Assembly (NCBI GenBank): GCA_023512835.1
Contig: CM042084.1
Span: 45,493,609 to 45,557,608, forward strand
DNA from: Taxillus chinensis
Lineage: Eukaryota > Streptophyta > Magnoliopsida > Santalales > Loranthaceae
Length of the DNA: 64,000 bases
Direction of reading: 5' to 3'
Shown here: piece after piece, positions 46,983-57,385 of the stretch
Position numbering within the stretch: position 1 is the stretch's first letter
Layout of the letters: each line of letters starts with the position of its first letter
Notes under the pieces: generated by a model
Told to the model about the DNA's origin: nothing
The model's input: the letters and a program-made list of their open reading frames with translations, nothing else
Database searches by the model: none
Position numbers and translations under genes: made by a program

Positions 46983-47207
46983 ACCCCCATTGGAGACTCA
47001 ACAACTAGGGGCTTCGCTGCCTCCACACAAGCTAACCCCAAGCTATCTATCACAAGCTCAGCAACAAAAGAACACGATGCACCCGTATCGAAAAGAACAG
47101 AAGCTAATGTATGGGAGATCAAAAGGGTACCTCTGACCACCGATGGTCCTGCTCCACCCTCTGCCCCGGTGGGGGTGGTAGCTCAGCCTCCTCCTGGTAT
47201 GTCGCCT
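46983..47207 (-). pseudogene. Chromovirus B protease
   Basis: Minus strand 'VLFDTGASCSFVAELVIDSLG' gives the aspartic-protease D-T-G-A site. An indel at the 'SPMGG' stretch (about 46982) breaks the frame from RT. The preceding Pro/Gln-rich linker belongs to the Gag-protease join. Confidence 0.82.
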
Positions 47208-48419
47208 CTAGCGCAAACACCCTCCCCTTGGCTTGTGCCACTTGGTCGGCTCACTCACCTGGGCGCTTCCCGCCATGGTCGCCTCCAGGCCTTCTGGCCG
47301 ACGCTCTTGCCTCCCCCGAGGTTGGGTCTGGCTAGATCCCGCATGGCTAGCCTGCCACTGACGGGCTGGCCTCTCTGCTGGAGCGCGGAAACTAGCATCG
47401 CTCCTCATGCTAGATGCCACACCTCCTGCTCCCCTGTTGCCACTCCTGCACACTCGGCTCAAGTGGCCCTCTGGCCCACAGTTGTTACACCGCTAGTCCT
47501 TCTTGGATATTCCCTCTTGAAGTGACCTTGCCTCCCACAACAAAGACAACCGCTGGGGGAACCTCCTGCTGAACCTCCCTGCCCACTACCGCCAAGGGTG
47601 AACCTCCCTGGGTTCACAGATGGTAGACCCCGGCTGCGGAAAGAACTATTATCTCTCTCCTCGGTCTTGGGCCTCTTGGACCCGAATCGCATTCGGACCC
47701 ACCTTGCAACCGGCGGCGCCCCTGGTGAACCTGCCTCCCATCAACCAGTTCCCTCTTAGCTATGCGCACTGTCTCAACAACCTCAGCATAGGTCCTCAAA
47801 CGCAGAATCGCCACCCTCTGCCTAAGAGCTGGCCTGAGACCCAAGGTGAACTTGTGGGCTTTCAGGTCCTCCTTTGCCACAGTCTCGGGGGCAAATCTAT
47901 TCAGGCTCCGGAACTCCCGCTCATACTCGGGCACCATCTTTGATCCTTGCTTTAGGCTGCCAAATTCTTCACTCTTCTGCCATCTCAAGGACTCAGGGAA
48001 AAACTCATCGTGGAAGAGTTACAAGAACTCCTCCCACAGCATAAACTGTACCGTACGGCTCCCCGCGACACTCTGCCACCACTCCAGAGCATTCCCCTCT
48101 AGCTGCCGAATGGCCAGCCTCACCTTATCCTCCTCCCGGGGTAGGAGAAAGGAAAACACATGTTCGATCTGCCTCAGCCAGTGCTCGCCTAACACCTGGG
48201 TCCTCCTCCCCTTTGAATCGCGGAGGTTGTTCCTTATGGAACCGTGTCACCACATCATCCTCTGCACGGATTGGTATACCACTCAGCGAACCCTCACACT
48301 CCCGGGGTAGCTCCCCCACTGGTGGTGGTGGTGGTGGCACCACCTGCTGGGCTGCCATCTCGCAGCGCACCTCCTCCCGTACCTCTTGCCGGATACCCTC
48401 CCTCGGCTCTAGGACTTCC
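47208..48419 (-). pseudogene. Chromovirus B gag, main part
   Basis: Minus strand. From 48414: 'GIRQEVREEVRCEM', a run of Pro, 'DDVVTRFHKEQPPRFKGEED', then the capsid core with 'LEWWQSVAGS' and frame 47614-47988 ('YEREFRSLNRFAPETVAKED', 'HKFTLGLRPALRQRV'). Two zinc knuckles follow: 'CLCCGRQGHFKREY' near 47530 has its last Cys replaced by Tyr, and a second ends '..RVCRSGNRG' at about 47460. In-frame stops and shifts. The N-terminus lies on the far side of insertion A. Confidence 0.85.
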
Positions 48420-48721
48420 CCGTAATGACCCGTGTGTAACCCGTGTGTAGGAGTTAACCACAAACACCTTGGATGTTGGTACACAAGTTTAAGGTAAGAG
48501 ATGAGCCCAAGAGGGGACTTTTGAGAGGTGCTGTGTCAAGCGATAGCGTGCATTTATGCCCTAGGAAGATCTTATGCGTTTCCAGGCGGTTTAAGGTCGT
48601 TTTGGCTGATCTTGGAGCTCACTTTTGACCTAGTAGATGGCCTCAAACAATTGGCGTGCAAGAACAAAAGTTTCTTAGAATGAGGTCCTCTATCTACCAC
48701 GAAATTTCGAGCATTTGGAGC

Positions 48722-48849
48722 TGCACGTGAATTCACCCATTTCACGTGCAAGCATATTTTTGCTTCTCGGGCCTCTAAAGATGCAAGGAGACTTGGGGTA
48801 AAGTTTGGGTGCATTTGGAGCTGCACGCCAATTGGGGAATTGGCGTGCA
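48722..48849 (+). repeat. Two U3 hairpins with different arms
   Basis: TGCACGTGAA (48722-48731) pairs with TTCACGTGCA (48741-48750). TGCACGCCAATT (48822-48833) pairs with AATTGGCGTGCA (48838-48849). Both follow the same phrase 'gcatttggagc' and precede 'gcat..tttgc', so they are two copies of one cassette with different arms. Confidence 0.9.
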
Positions 48850-49048
48850 AATTGGCGTGCGAGCATGGTTTTGCATGGTTCCCTTGGTTTTGACATTCTA
48901 AGGAACTTTCCCCAAAGGACCATGTTGAAATTCTAAGTATTTTGGCCTATATGGGTGCGGAAAGGTGGTGACTTGTGCGATCAAAACTACGTCGTTTTGA
49001 TCCTGGGATTCACTTAATCAAAACTACGTCGTTTTGATGTTGTGTTGT

Positions 49049-49059
49049 CTATATAAGGA
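49049..49059 (+). promoter_or_regulatory. Chromovirus A TATA box
   Basis: TCTATATAAGG, 11 bp after the second palindromic box. The 3' LTR has the same box at 56240-56249, and LTR C at 58173-58182. Confidence 0.7.
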
Positions 49060-49314
49060 GGAGAAGCCCCTCTGTTTTAGGTTTAGGGTTTGTTGCTTCA
49101 CCGCCGTCGCAAGAGAGAGAGAGAGAGGGAGGAGAGCTCCCGGTTCCCGGGCGTCTTGCGTGGGTGGTCGGTGCTTCGTGGGTGGACGGCGTTCGGCTTG
49201 GGATCGGACCGTTCTTTGTGTTGTTGCGTTTTCCTTGAGGTAGGGGTTCTGTTCTTCCTAAATCCTCCTCTGTCCTAGGGTCCTAGGCGGAATATTATAT
49301 TATTTATATGTAAA

Positions 49315-49342
49315 TTCATATAGGTGTGACCTCCTATATGAA
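49315..49342 (+). repeat. Covarying hairpin in LTR A
   Basis: TTCATATAGG and CCTATATGAA, 8-nt loop. LTRs G, C and D have TCCATATAGG and CCTATATGGA, a compensatory change at one pair. Confidence 0.85.
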
Positions 49343-49618
49343 TGTTGGCCTTCAGTGGCATGTTGGTGTGATTCGTGGATTACATGCTATGTGTTCGATG
49401 AAATGCCCTCGTGTGAATATAGCTGTATGTATATGCCCATTACATGTTTGGTAATATGCCCTGTGTGCGTTGGATTTGTGGTTTAGTGTATGTATGTATC
49501 TTGTGTGTTTGCTCTATTTTCCTGAATGGTTGGGTTTGTGCGCTTGTGAATGGGTGCACACAAGTGTTTGGTGGTATGCTTGGTGACCATGTGTGTTGTG
49601 TGCTTGATCGTGGTATTC

Positions 49619-49722
49619 GGCCCGAAGAGGCGGTTAAAGAACTTTGCCCGAGAGGCGGTTAAATCACTTGGCCTGAAGAGGCGGTTAAATAACTTGGCCT
49701 GAAGAGGCGGTTAAATCACTTG
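49619..49722 (+). repeat. 26-bp minisatellite in LTR A
   Basis: Four units of 'ggcctgaagaggcggttaaa' plus 'taactt'. The 3' LTR has the same array at 56811-56912. Confidence 0.9.
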
Positions 49723-50200
49723 TGTTTTGTGTGGTGGATAATTGTGACGACCGATGTGGTTTGTTTTGTTTGATGAGATTGTTGTAACACGTCACGCACT
49801 TTGTGCACATGCATGTAGCCGCTAGGAGCATGGGAAGGGTTGGGGAGACTTGATCCCTACGAGCCGTGGTTGCTCACCCCTCCTACCGTGTTTGCTTGTT
49901 TTCCAGGGACTTACAGGCGTTAGGTGGATACACCAAGGTGGAAGACCTTGTCCATTTTATTCTTCCATTTATGTTGTTTTCTTTTATGGGAACCGATGTA
50001 ACCCAGGTGGGGATGGGATTGGAAAGAATTCTTTGTAATAAACTGGTTTGGAATATTTTTTATGAATATTACATTCTTGAATGTGTTGTGGATGTTTGAA
50101 ATGTAAAATTCTTGGTTTGTATCCTAACCCCTTTGCCCTCCGTGTGGGTAAAGGGAGTCACGTGCCGGTTTCCTCGGGTTGGAAACCGGGCGTGACAATA

Positions 50201-50211
50201 TGGTATCGAGC
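50201..50211 (+). other. Primer binding site of A, one base short
   Basis: TGGTATCGAGC, the initiator-Met site with one A missing. The site of C is intact. The missing base would weaken priming if it is real. Confidence 0.8.
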
Positions 50212-50605
50212 ATGGTCTAGTTGGCCTAGGGTAGGGGCGGACTTGGTTATCTTGAGTCCTTTGGAGGAGCCTAGAGGGACATGCCCGATCAACATGGTCC
50301 TCTTTGAGCCTCCAAGGTGTACTTAGGGTAGTCCGGTCTTGTGATAGGATTTGCATGCATTGGCATTAGGGCACTAGTTGCATTCGTCGTGAATGTATGC
50401 TAAACCTGTGGATAAGATCACATGATTAAGTGAAATGTGCACTCGATTTGTTTGGCAATGTGTATTTCGTGAACTGTGAAATGTGATTGGTGCAATGTAT
50501 GTGTGTAATGTCTGTGTTAGTGAAATTGATAATGGGGTGAGGTAGTCAACTTGTTAGTAGTCAAACGCGTTCGACGTTTGTGCATCTTTACTTCATGTAG
50601 TAAGA
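50212..50605 (+). other. Chromovirus A leader
   Basis: Untranslated region between primer site and gag. Homologous to 59611-59800 of C at its start. No frame of note. Confidence 0.7.
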
Positions 50606-51850
50606 ATGCCACCGAGGAGAGTGACACGTGCGTCCGGGGCATGGGCGATGAGTCATCTGCCCATGAGGGTCCGGGTGCGGGACCATCCGTTGGAGGGCAT
50701 GCGTTGTTACCGGCACAGCCTACAAGAAGGCATCCGGCTGGAGGTACGAGAGCTACGGGAGGGACTCCGGCAAGACGTTCGGGAGGAGGTGCGCCGTGAG
50801 ATGGCGACACGGGGTGCCACCACCACCACCACCGCAGGCGAGCCGCCTCGTGAGCGTGAGAGTTCGCCGGGTGGTGTACCGACCCGTGCGAGGATGACGT
50901 GGTGACACGGTTCCGAAAGGAACAACCTCCGCGATTTAAGGGGGGAAGATCTGTGGTAGGCGAGCGGTGGTTGAGGCGATTGAGCATGTGTTCTCCTTTC
51001 TCCCGCCCCGGGAGGAGGATAAAGTGCGACCGGCATCGGCGGCTAGAGGGGGACGCTTTGGAGTGGTGGACGAGTGTTGCGGGGAGCCGTGCGGTGCAAC
51101 TCATGTTTTGGGAGGAGTTCTTGCAACTCTTCCAAGATGAGTTCTTCCGGAATCGGTGAGATGGCGAAGAGGGAAGATTTGGCAGCTTGAGCAGGGATCC
51201 AAGACGGTACGAGTATGAGCGGGAGTTCCGGAGATTGAGTAGGTTTGCTCCCGAGACGTGGTAAGGGAGGACTCGAAGGCCCACAAGTTCACCTTGGGTC
51301 TCAGGCCAGCCCTTAGGGAGAGGGTGGCGATTCTACGCTGAGGACCTATGCCGAGGCCGTGGAGACGGCCCGAATAGCCGAGAGAGAGCCGGATGATGGG
51401 AGGCGGCCCATCGGGGGCGCCAGGCGGTGTGGGCCTGATCGAGATGCGGGGTCCAAGAGGCTAAGACGGAGGAGAGGGATAGCGTTCTTATCGCAGTCGG
51501 GGTCGGACATCCGTGAACCCCGGGAGGTTCACCTTTGGCGGCGGAAGACGGGGTGGTCCACTGGGAGTCTACCGAGCGGATGCCCTTTCTTGTGGAGAGC
51601 GGGTCACTTCAAAGGGGAGTGCCCCAAGAAGGACCGGCGATGCAACAACCGTGGGCGAGAGGGTCATTTGCGCCGGGTTTGCGGGAGTGGCAACAGGGGA
51701 ACAGGCGCGGCATCCGGCGTGAGGAGTGATGCTAGCTTCCGTGCACCGGCCGAGAGACCAGCTCGTCGGTGGCGCCCAACCAGGCGGATCCGGTCGGACC
51801 CGACCCAGGGGAGCCGGAGCGGCGCAGACCGAGGCCGGAGGCAACCTTAG
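50606..51850 (+). pseudogene. Chromovirus A gag
   Basis: ATG at 50606, 'MPPRRVTRASGAW', then an Arg/Glu-rich helix ('REGLRQDVREEVRREM') and a Thr run. The frame shifts at about 50900 to 'MVTRFRKEQPPRFKG', then 'LEWWTSVAGSRAVQLMFWEEF', and again near 51160. The nucleocapsid part in frame 51359-51850 has two knuckle-like motifs ('CPFLWRAGHFKGEC' and 'CNNRGREGHLRRVC'); in each the second Cys is lost, once by a frame slip and once by a Cys-to-Arg change. It would form the particle and bind RNA. Confidence 0.87.
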
Positions 51851-51959
51851 CGGGAAGCGTCCAAGTGAGTGAGCCAACCAGTGGCACGGGCCAAGGAAGG
51901 GTGTTTGCGCAGAGGCGACATACCGGGAGGAGGCCGAGTTACCACCCCCACCACCGAGG

Positions 51960-53400
51960 GGCGGGACCATCGGTGGTTGGGTACCCTCTTGATCTCCCGT
52001 ACATTAGCTTCGTTCTTTTCGATACGGGTGCTCTGTTCGTTTGTTCTTGAGCTTGTAATAACGGCTTGGGGTTAGCCTGTGTGGAGGCCGCAGGCCCCTA
52101 GTTGTGGAGTCCGTGGGGGCATGATTGAGGTACGACGAGTGTGTCGTGACCGTGTGTTAACCATGGAGAGGTGGGCCGCGTTTTGACTTGCATGTGATGC
52201 CTTTGAGGGCGTTTGACCCGATCTTGGGTATGGATTGGCTTATGGCTTTCCAGGCCAAGATAGATTGTTATCGGCGGCGTGTGACCTTCGTGACACCTGC
52301 GGGGACCTCTTGCACCCTGCGGGGGAGTGGGATTGTGAGGCGAGTCGGGCCGGGCCGGTGTTGGACCGGTGGGGTGCCATTACCCACAGGTAGCGCCCGA
52401 CCTTTGCCGAGGAGGGTAAGGTGGAAAAGAGGGTGTGGCCCTTGTTGTGGACCAATTTCGGGATGTTTTTCCTGAGCGGTTGAGGAGTTTGCCACCTAAG
52501 AGGAGTGTGGAGTTCACCATTGAGTTGGAACCGGGGACGGGTCCGATTTCCCAAGTAGCGTATCGTATGGGGCCAGCGAGTTGAGGGAGCTTCGAGAGGC
52601 AAATCGAGGAGTTGGTGGGCCAGGGGTATATCGGACCAAGTACCTCACCTTGGGGTGCTCCGGTGCTCTTTGCTAAGAAGGCGATGGCACGCTTCGTCTC
52701 CGCATCGACTACGAGAAGCCGAATTCGGTGGACCGTGAAGAACAAGTACCCGTTGCCTCGGATAGATGACCCGTTTGACCAATTGAGTGGGGCCCGGTGG
52801 TTTTCCAAGATAGATTTACGGTCGGGGTATCACCAGCTCGGGGTTAGGGAGGAGGACATCCCTAAACGGCTTTCCGGTGTAGGTATGGGCTTATGATGGG
52901 TAGTGATGCCTTTCGGGCTCACTAATGCGCAGGCCAGTTGTTCATGCATTTGATGAACCAAGTCTTTGCCCCATACTTAGACTCGTTCGTGGTGGTGTTT
53001 ATCGACGATATCTTGGTGTATTCCAAGACCGAGAAGGAACATGTGGAGCACTTGGCAACGGTGTTGCAAACCTTGAGGGACCAGCGCTGTTTGCTAAGTT
53101 TAGCAAGTGTGAGTTTTGGGCTGCAGGAGGTTCACTTTCTTGGCCATGTGGTGTCGCCGAGGGAGTTAGGGTGGACCCGCCAAGATTGAGGCCGTGGCAT
53201 GGGCAAGGCCAACCAACGTTTTTGAGATCCGTAGTTTTCTTGGCTTGGCGGGGTACTATCGTCGTTTTGTAGAGGGGTTCTCCCGTTTGGCGGCTCTATG
53301 ACGGCGTTGACTCGAAAGGGCGTGAAGTTTGATTGGACCGACAAGTGCCGGCGGGCGTTTGAGACTCTCAAAACCCGTTTGACCACCGCACCCTGTGTTG
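51960..53400 (+). pseudogene. Chromovirus A protease and reverse transcriptase
   Basis: Protease region near 52005-52060 ('VLFDTGAL') with the D-T-G-A site, then '[18 protein letters not shown]' (about 52200-52270). RT pieces: '[20 protein letters not shown]' (52612), '[15 protein letters not shown]' with the first Asp, and frame 52938-53189 with '[12 protein letters not shown]'. At least six frame changes relative to B, mostly one-base gaps, separate the pieces. The catalytic residues are present in their fragments. Confidence 0.87.
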
Positions 53401-53800
53401 AGGTTGCCTAGGGAGGATATTCCATATGAGGTGTATTGTGATGCGTCCGGGGTTGGTTTGGGGTGTGTGCTTATGCGGGAGCACGGTGTGGTAGCTTATG
53501 GGTCGAGGCACTAAGCCTCATGAGCAGAATTATCCTACTCATGACCTTGAGTTAGCGGCTGTCATCTTCGCTCCAAGAGTTGGCAGCCTACCTCTTGGGG
53601 GAAAAGTTTGTGGTGTTCTCGGATCACAAGAGCCTAGACATCTTTACTCAGAAGGACTTGAATTTGAGGCAAAGGAGATGGGTGGAGTATTTGCGGACCT
53701 TTTGATTTTACTCTTGCCTATACCCCGGGCAAGGGTAATGTTGTGGCTGATGCATTGAGCGAGAAAAGGGAAAGCCGAGGTGGCCGTGAGAGAGTGGAAG
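53401..53800 (+). pseudogene. Chromovirus A RNase H
   Basis: Nucleotide and peptide homology to B RNase H: 'VYCDASGVGLGCVL' near 53430, '[18 protein letters not shown]' near 53520-53565, 'FSDHKS' near 53615, and the end with 'ARVMLWLMH' where B reads '..ADALSRK' in another frame. Several one-base shifts. Confidence 0.82.
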
Positions 53801-55300
53801 GCGATGGAGCGGTTGGCAATGTTGCGGCTGCGGCCCTTTGTTCGTGATGGTGGGACGGCCCGAGTCCTTTGGTGGTAGTGCCCGAGTTGTACCAGCGCGT
53901 CGGGAGGGACAGTTGGGTGACATTGAGTGTGAGGTTCTCCGTGCCCGTATTGAGGCCGGGGAGCTATCCGGAGACCGGACGAGGGTCCCGAGCATGAGTT
54001 GTCTTTCGGGGCGGTTGGTAGTAGCTTCTTCCCTCGGGGATGAGGTGATGAGGGAGTTTCACCGGCCTAGAGTTCTTGTGCATCCGGGGGTACGAAGATG
54101 TATCATGCGCTTCGGGCACTTTTTGGTGGCCTCGGGATGAAACGCGATGTGGCCGCCTTTGTTTCGCGGTGCCTCACGTGTCGGCAGGTGAAGGCCGAGC
54201 ACGCCGGCCGGCGGGCATGTTACGGCCCTTGCCCATAGCGGAGTGGAAGTGGGACCATATAGCGATGGATTTTGTGACCGGTCTTCCACCCACCACCGGG
54301 AGGAAGGATATGATTTGGGTAATTGTGGATCGACTCACAAGTCGGCCCATTTCCTGGCTGTTCGCGAGCGGGACTCCATTGGGACCTTGAGTCAGTTGAC
54401 ATGAACGAGATTGTGAGCCGCATGGCGTACCCTCATCGGTTGTCTCGGACCGGGATTCGAGGTTCACTTCCCGTTTACGGGCAGGTTTGCAGGAGGCTAT
54501 GGGGACCAAGCTTCATCCGAGTACAGCCTTTCACCCCGAGACCACGGTCGACCGAGCGGACGAATCGGACCATGGAGGACATGTTGAGGGCTTGTGTGCT
54601 AGATTTCGGGGGTTCGTGGGCAACTCACCTTCCTTTGGTGGAGTTTGCCTACAACAACTTATCGGGCATCCATTGGGATGGCTCCTTTTGAGGCGTTGTA
54701 TGGACGGCCGTGTCGATCCCCTTTGTGTTGGACCGAGGTGGGGAGACAGCCCTCTTGGGGCCACGGTTGGTTCAAGAGGCTCCGAGAAGGTCAAGTTGAT
54801 TCGTCGGCGTTTGTTGTCGGCTCGAGTCGGCAGAAATCTTATGCGGATCGGCGGCGACCTTTGGAGTTTTCTGTTGGTGATCATGTGTTCCTTCGTGTCT
54901 CTCCACGACGTGGACATCGACGGTTTGGGCGAGGTTCCAAGCTATCTCCGCGATTTATTGGTCCTTTTGAGATTCGGATCGTGTAGGGCCGTGGCCTACC
55001 GGTTAGCGTTACCACCGCGGCCGAGTCGAGTGCACAACGTGTTTCACGTGTCCCGATTGCGGAAGTATCACCCCGACCCCACTCACGTGATTGATGGGGG
55101 ACGTTGGACATTGAGGATGACATGTCCGTCATTGAGGCCCCTATTCGTATCCTCGATCGGCGAGAGAAGCTTTTGCGTGGTCGTGCTTTATTCCTTTGGT
55201 TCGCGTGCTGTGGCGGCACCGTGGCATGGAGGAGGAGACATGGGAACGTGAGTCCGTGATGCGTGAGCACTCCGAGTTGTTCGAGGACGAACAATCTTAA
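53801..55300 (+). pseudogene. Chromovirus A integrase and chromodomain
   Basis: The zinc region is recognisable at about 54075-54190 ('VHPGVRR', then the Cys pair), the core at 54235-54400 ('[14 protein letters not shown]', 'MIWVIVDRL'), and the post-core part at 54570-54720 ('[16 protein letters not shown]', '[15 protein letters not shown]'). The C-terminal region 54990-55300 has '[14 protein letters not shown]', a chromodomain in shifted frames, and the terminal 'FEDEQS' before the stop at 55298-55300. Unlike B it retains sequence for the integrase N-terminal His region. Many frameshifts. Confidence 0.87.
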
Positions 55301-55605
55301 GGGTGGAGGGGTGGCTGTTGGCTGGTGTATTTGTATTTCCTTTCGACTTTTTGACTTTAATTTATATTGAATGTGTTAATGAAATGTGCTTGTGATGGAT
55401 ATTTGTGACATGTGGATGTGTTTCCATAGATTGTGATGCATGTGGTTATGGACCGTGGTGGCACTATGTTATGTGCTTATTGTGTACAATGTGCGGTGTA
55501 TGACCCATTTGGGTGTTGTAGCTCCGTGTGGCAAATGGGTAGCTTGTGTTTGTTTTCCTCGTATGTCATTTCTTTTCGAGGACGAAAAGTCTTAAGGGGA
55601 GAGGA
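55301..55605 (+). other. Chromovirus A 3' non-coding part and PPT
   Basis: AT-rich stretch ending with 'tcgaggacgaaaagtctt' and the PPT 'aaggggagagga' at 55594-55605, directly before the 3' LTR. Confidence 0.85.
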
Positions 55606-57385
55606 TGTAATGACCCGTGTGTAACCCGTGTGTAAGGAGTTAACCACAAACACCTTGGATGTTGGTACACAAGTTTAAGGTAAGAGATTGAGCCCAAGAG
55701 GGGACTTTTGAGAGGTGCATGTGTCAAGCGATAGCGTACATTTATGCCCTAGGAAGATGCTATGCGTTCTGAGGCGGTTTAAGTCGTTTTGGCTGATCTT
55801 GGAGCTCACTTTTTGACCTAGTAGATGGCCTCAAACAATTGGCGTGCAAGAACAAAAGTTTCTTAGAATGAGGTCCTCTATCTACCACAGAAATTTCGAG
55901 CATTTGGAGCTGCACGTGAATTCACCCATTTCACGTGCAAGCATATTTTTGCTTCTCAGGCCTCTACAAGATGCAAGGAGACTTGGGGTAAAGTTTGGGT
56001 GCATTTGGAGCTGCACGCCAATTGGGGAATTGGCGTGCAAATTGGCGTGCGAGCATAGTTTTGCATGGTTCCCTTGGTTTTGACATTCTAAGGAACTTTC
56101 TCCAAAGGACCATGTTGAAATTCTAAGTATTTTTGGCCTATATGGGTGCGGAAAGGTGGTGACTTGTGTGATCAAAACTACGTCGTTTTGATCCCGGGAT
56201 TCACTTAATCAAAACTACGTCGTTTTGATGTTGTGTTGTCTATATAAGGAGGAGAAGCCCCTCTTTTTTAGGTTTAGGGTTTGTTGCTTCACCGGCCCGG
56301 AGAGAGAGAGAGAGAGGGAAGGAGAGCTCCTGGTTGCTGCCGGGCGTCTTGCTGGGTGGTCGGTGCTTCGTGGGTGGACGGCGTTCGGCTTGGGATCGGA
56401 CCGTTCTTTGTGTTGTTGCGTTTTCCTTGAGGTAGGGGTTCTGTTCTTCCTAAATCCTCCTCTGTCCTAGGGTCCTAGGGCAGAATATTATATTATTTAT
56501 ATGTAAATTCATATAGGTGTGACCTCCTATATGAATGTTGGCCTTCAGATGGCATGTTGGTGTGATTCCGTGGATTACATGCTATGTGTTCGATGAAATG
56601 CCTGTGTGAATATAGCTGTATGTATATGCCCTTACATGTTTGGTAATATGCCTGTGTGGCTGGATTTGTGGTTTAGTGTATGTATGTATGCTTGTGTGTT
56701 TGCTCTATTTTCCCGAATGGTTGGGTTTGTGCGCTTGTGAATGGGTGCACACCAAGTGTTTGGTGGTATGCTTGAGTGACCATGTGTGTTGTGTGCTCGA
56801 CTGTGGTATCCGGCCCGAAGAGGCGGTTAAAGAACTTTGCCCGAGAGGCGGTTAAATCACTTGGCCCGAAGAGGCGGTTAAATAACTTGGCTTGAAGAGG
56901 CGGTTAAATCACTTGTGTTTTGTGTGGTGGATAATTGTGACGACCGATGTGGTTTGTTATTGTTTGATGAGATTGTTGTAACACGTCACGCACTGTGCAC
57001 ATGCATGTGCCGCTAGGAGCATGGGAAGGGTTGGGGAGACTTGATCCCTCCGAGCCGTGGTTGCTCACCCCTCCTCCGTGTTTGCTTGTTTTCCAGGGAC
57101 TTACAGGCGTTAGGTGGATACACCAAGGTGGAAGACCTTGTCCATTTTATTCTTCCTTTATGTTGTTTTCTTTTATGGGAACGATGTAACCCCGGTGGGG
57201 ATGGGATTGGAAAGAATTCCTTTGTAATAAACTGGTTTGGAATATTTTTATGAATATTACATTCTTGAATGTGTTGTGGATGTTTGAAATGTAAAATTCT
57301 TGGTTTGTATCCTAACCCCTTTGCCCTCCGTGTGGGTAAAGGGAGTCACGTGCCGGTTTCCTCGGGTTGGAAATCCGGCGTGACA
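55606..57385 (+). mobile_element. Chromovirus A 3' LTR
   Basis: TGTAATGACCCGTG to CGGCGTGACA, 1780 bp. Same layout as the 5' LTR, with hairpins at 55911-55939 and 56012-56039, TATA 56240-56249, covarying hairpin 56508-56535, minisatellite 56811-56912. It differs from the 5' LTR by numerous one-base gaps plus substitutions. Confidence 0.93.
56432..57096 (+). other. Candidate LTR leader intron (A 3'), 665 nt
   Basis: Donor-like TTGAG|GTAGGGG and acceptor-like GTTTTCCAG|GG, as in the 5' LTR. Confidence 0.35.

Larger units (their letters stand above)
49240..49906 (+). other. Candidate LTR leader intron (A 5'), 667 nt
   Basis: Donor-like TTGAG|GTAGGGG at 49239/49240. Acceptor-like TTGTTTTCCAG|GG at 49906 after a T-rich tract. 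Branch-like TGCTCAC about 30-35 nt upstream of the acceptor. It would remove the hairpin and minisatellite from the leader. Confidence 0.4.
48421..50197 (+). mobile_element. Chromovirus A 5' LTR
   Basis: 1777 bp; first T of the terminus changed to C. Two U3 hairpins (48722-48750 and 48822-48849), palindromic boxes (48978-49038), TATA 49049-49059, GA tract, donor-like site 49239/49240, hairpin 49315-49342, 26-bp minisatellite (49619-49722), acceptor-like site 49906, AATAAA-type region (50036), terminal U5 block. Confidence 0.93.
48421..57385 (+). mobile_element. Chromovirus A, full-length but frame-broken
   Basis: Plus strand with 5' LTR 48421-50197, primer site 50201, gag 50606-51850, pol 51960-55300, PPT 55594-55605 and 3' LTR 55606-57385. 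Inserted head-to-tail opposite in B gag with TSD CTTCC (48415-48419, one extra C, and 57386-57390); joining the flanks restores the B reading '..GIRLE' / '..REGIRQE'. Its gag-pol is closely related to B. The many one-base indels, also between its two LTRs, suggest either decay or assembly error. Confidence 0.93.

Noticed and set aside
47208..47525. + strand frames at 46956-47525 as a host gene
   Set aside because: Antisense to the Gag/protease region of B; no independent motif.
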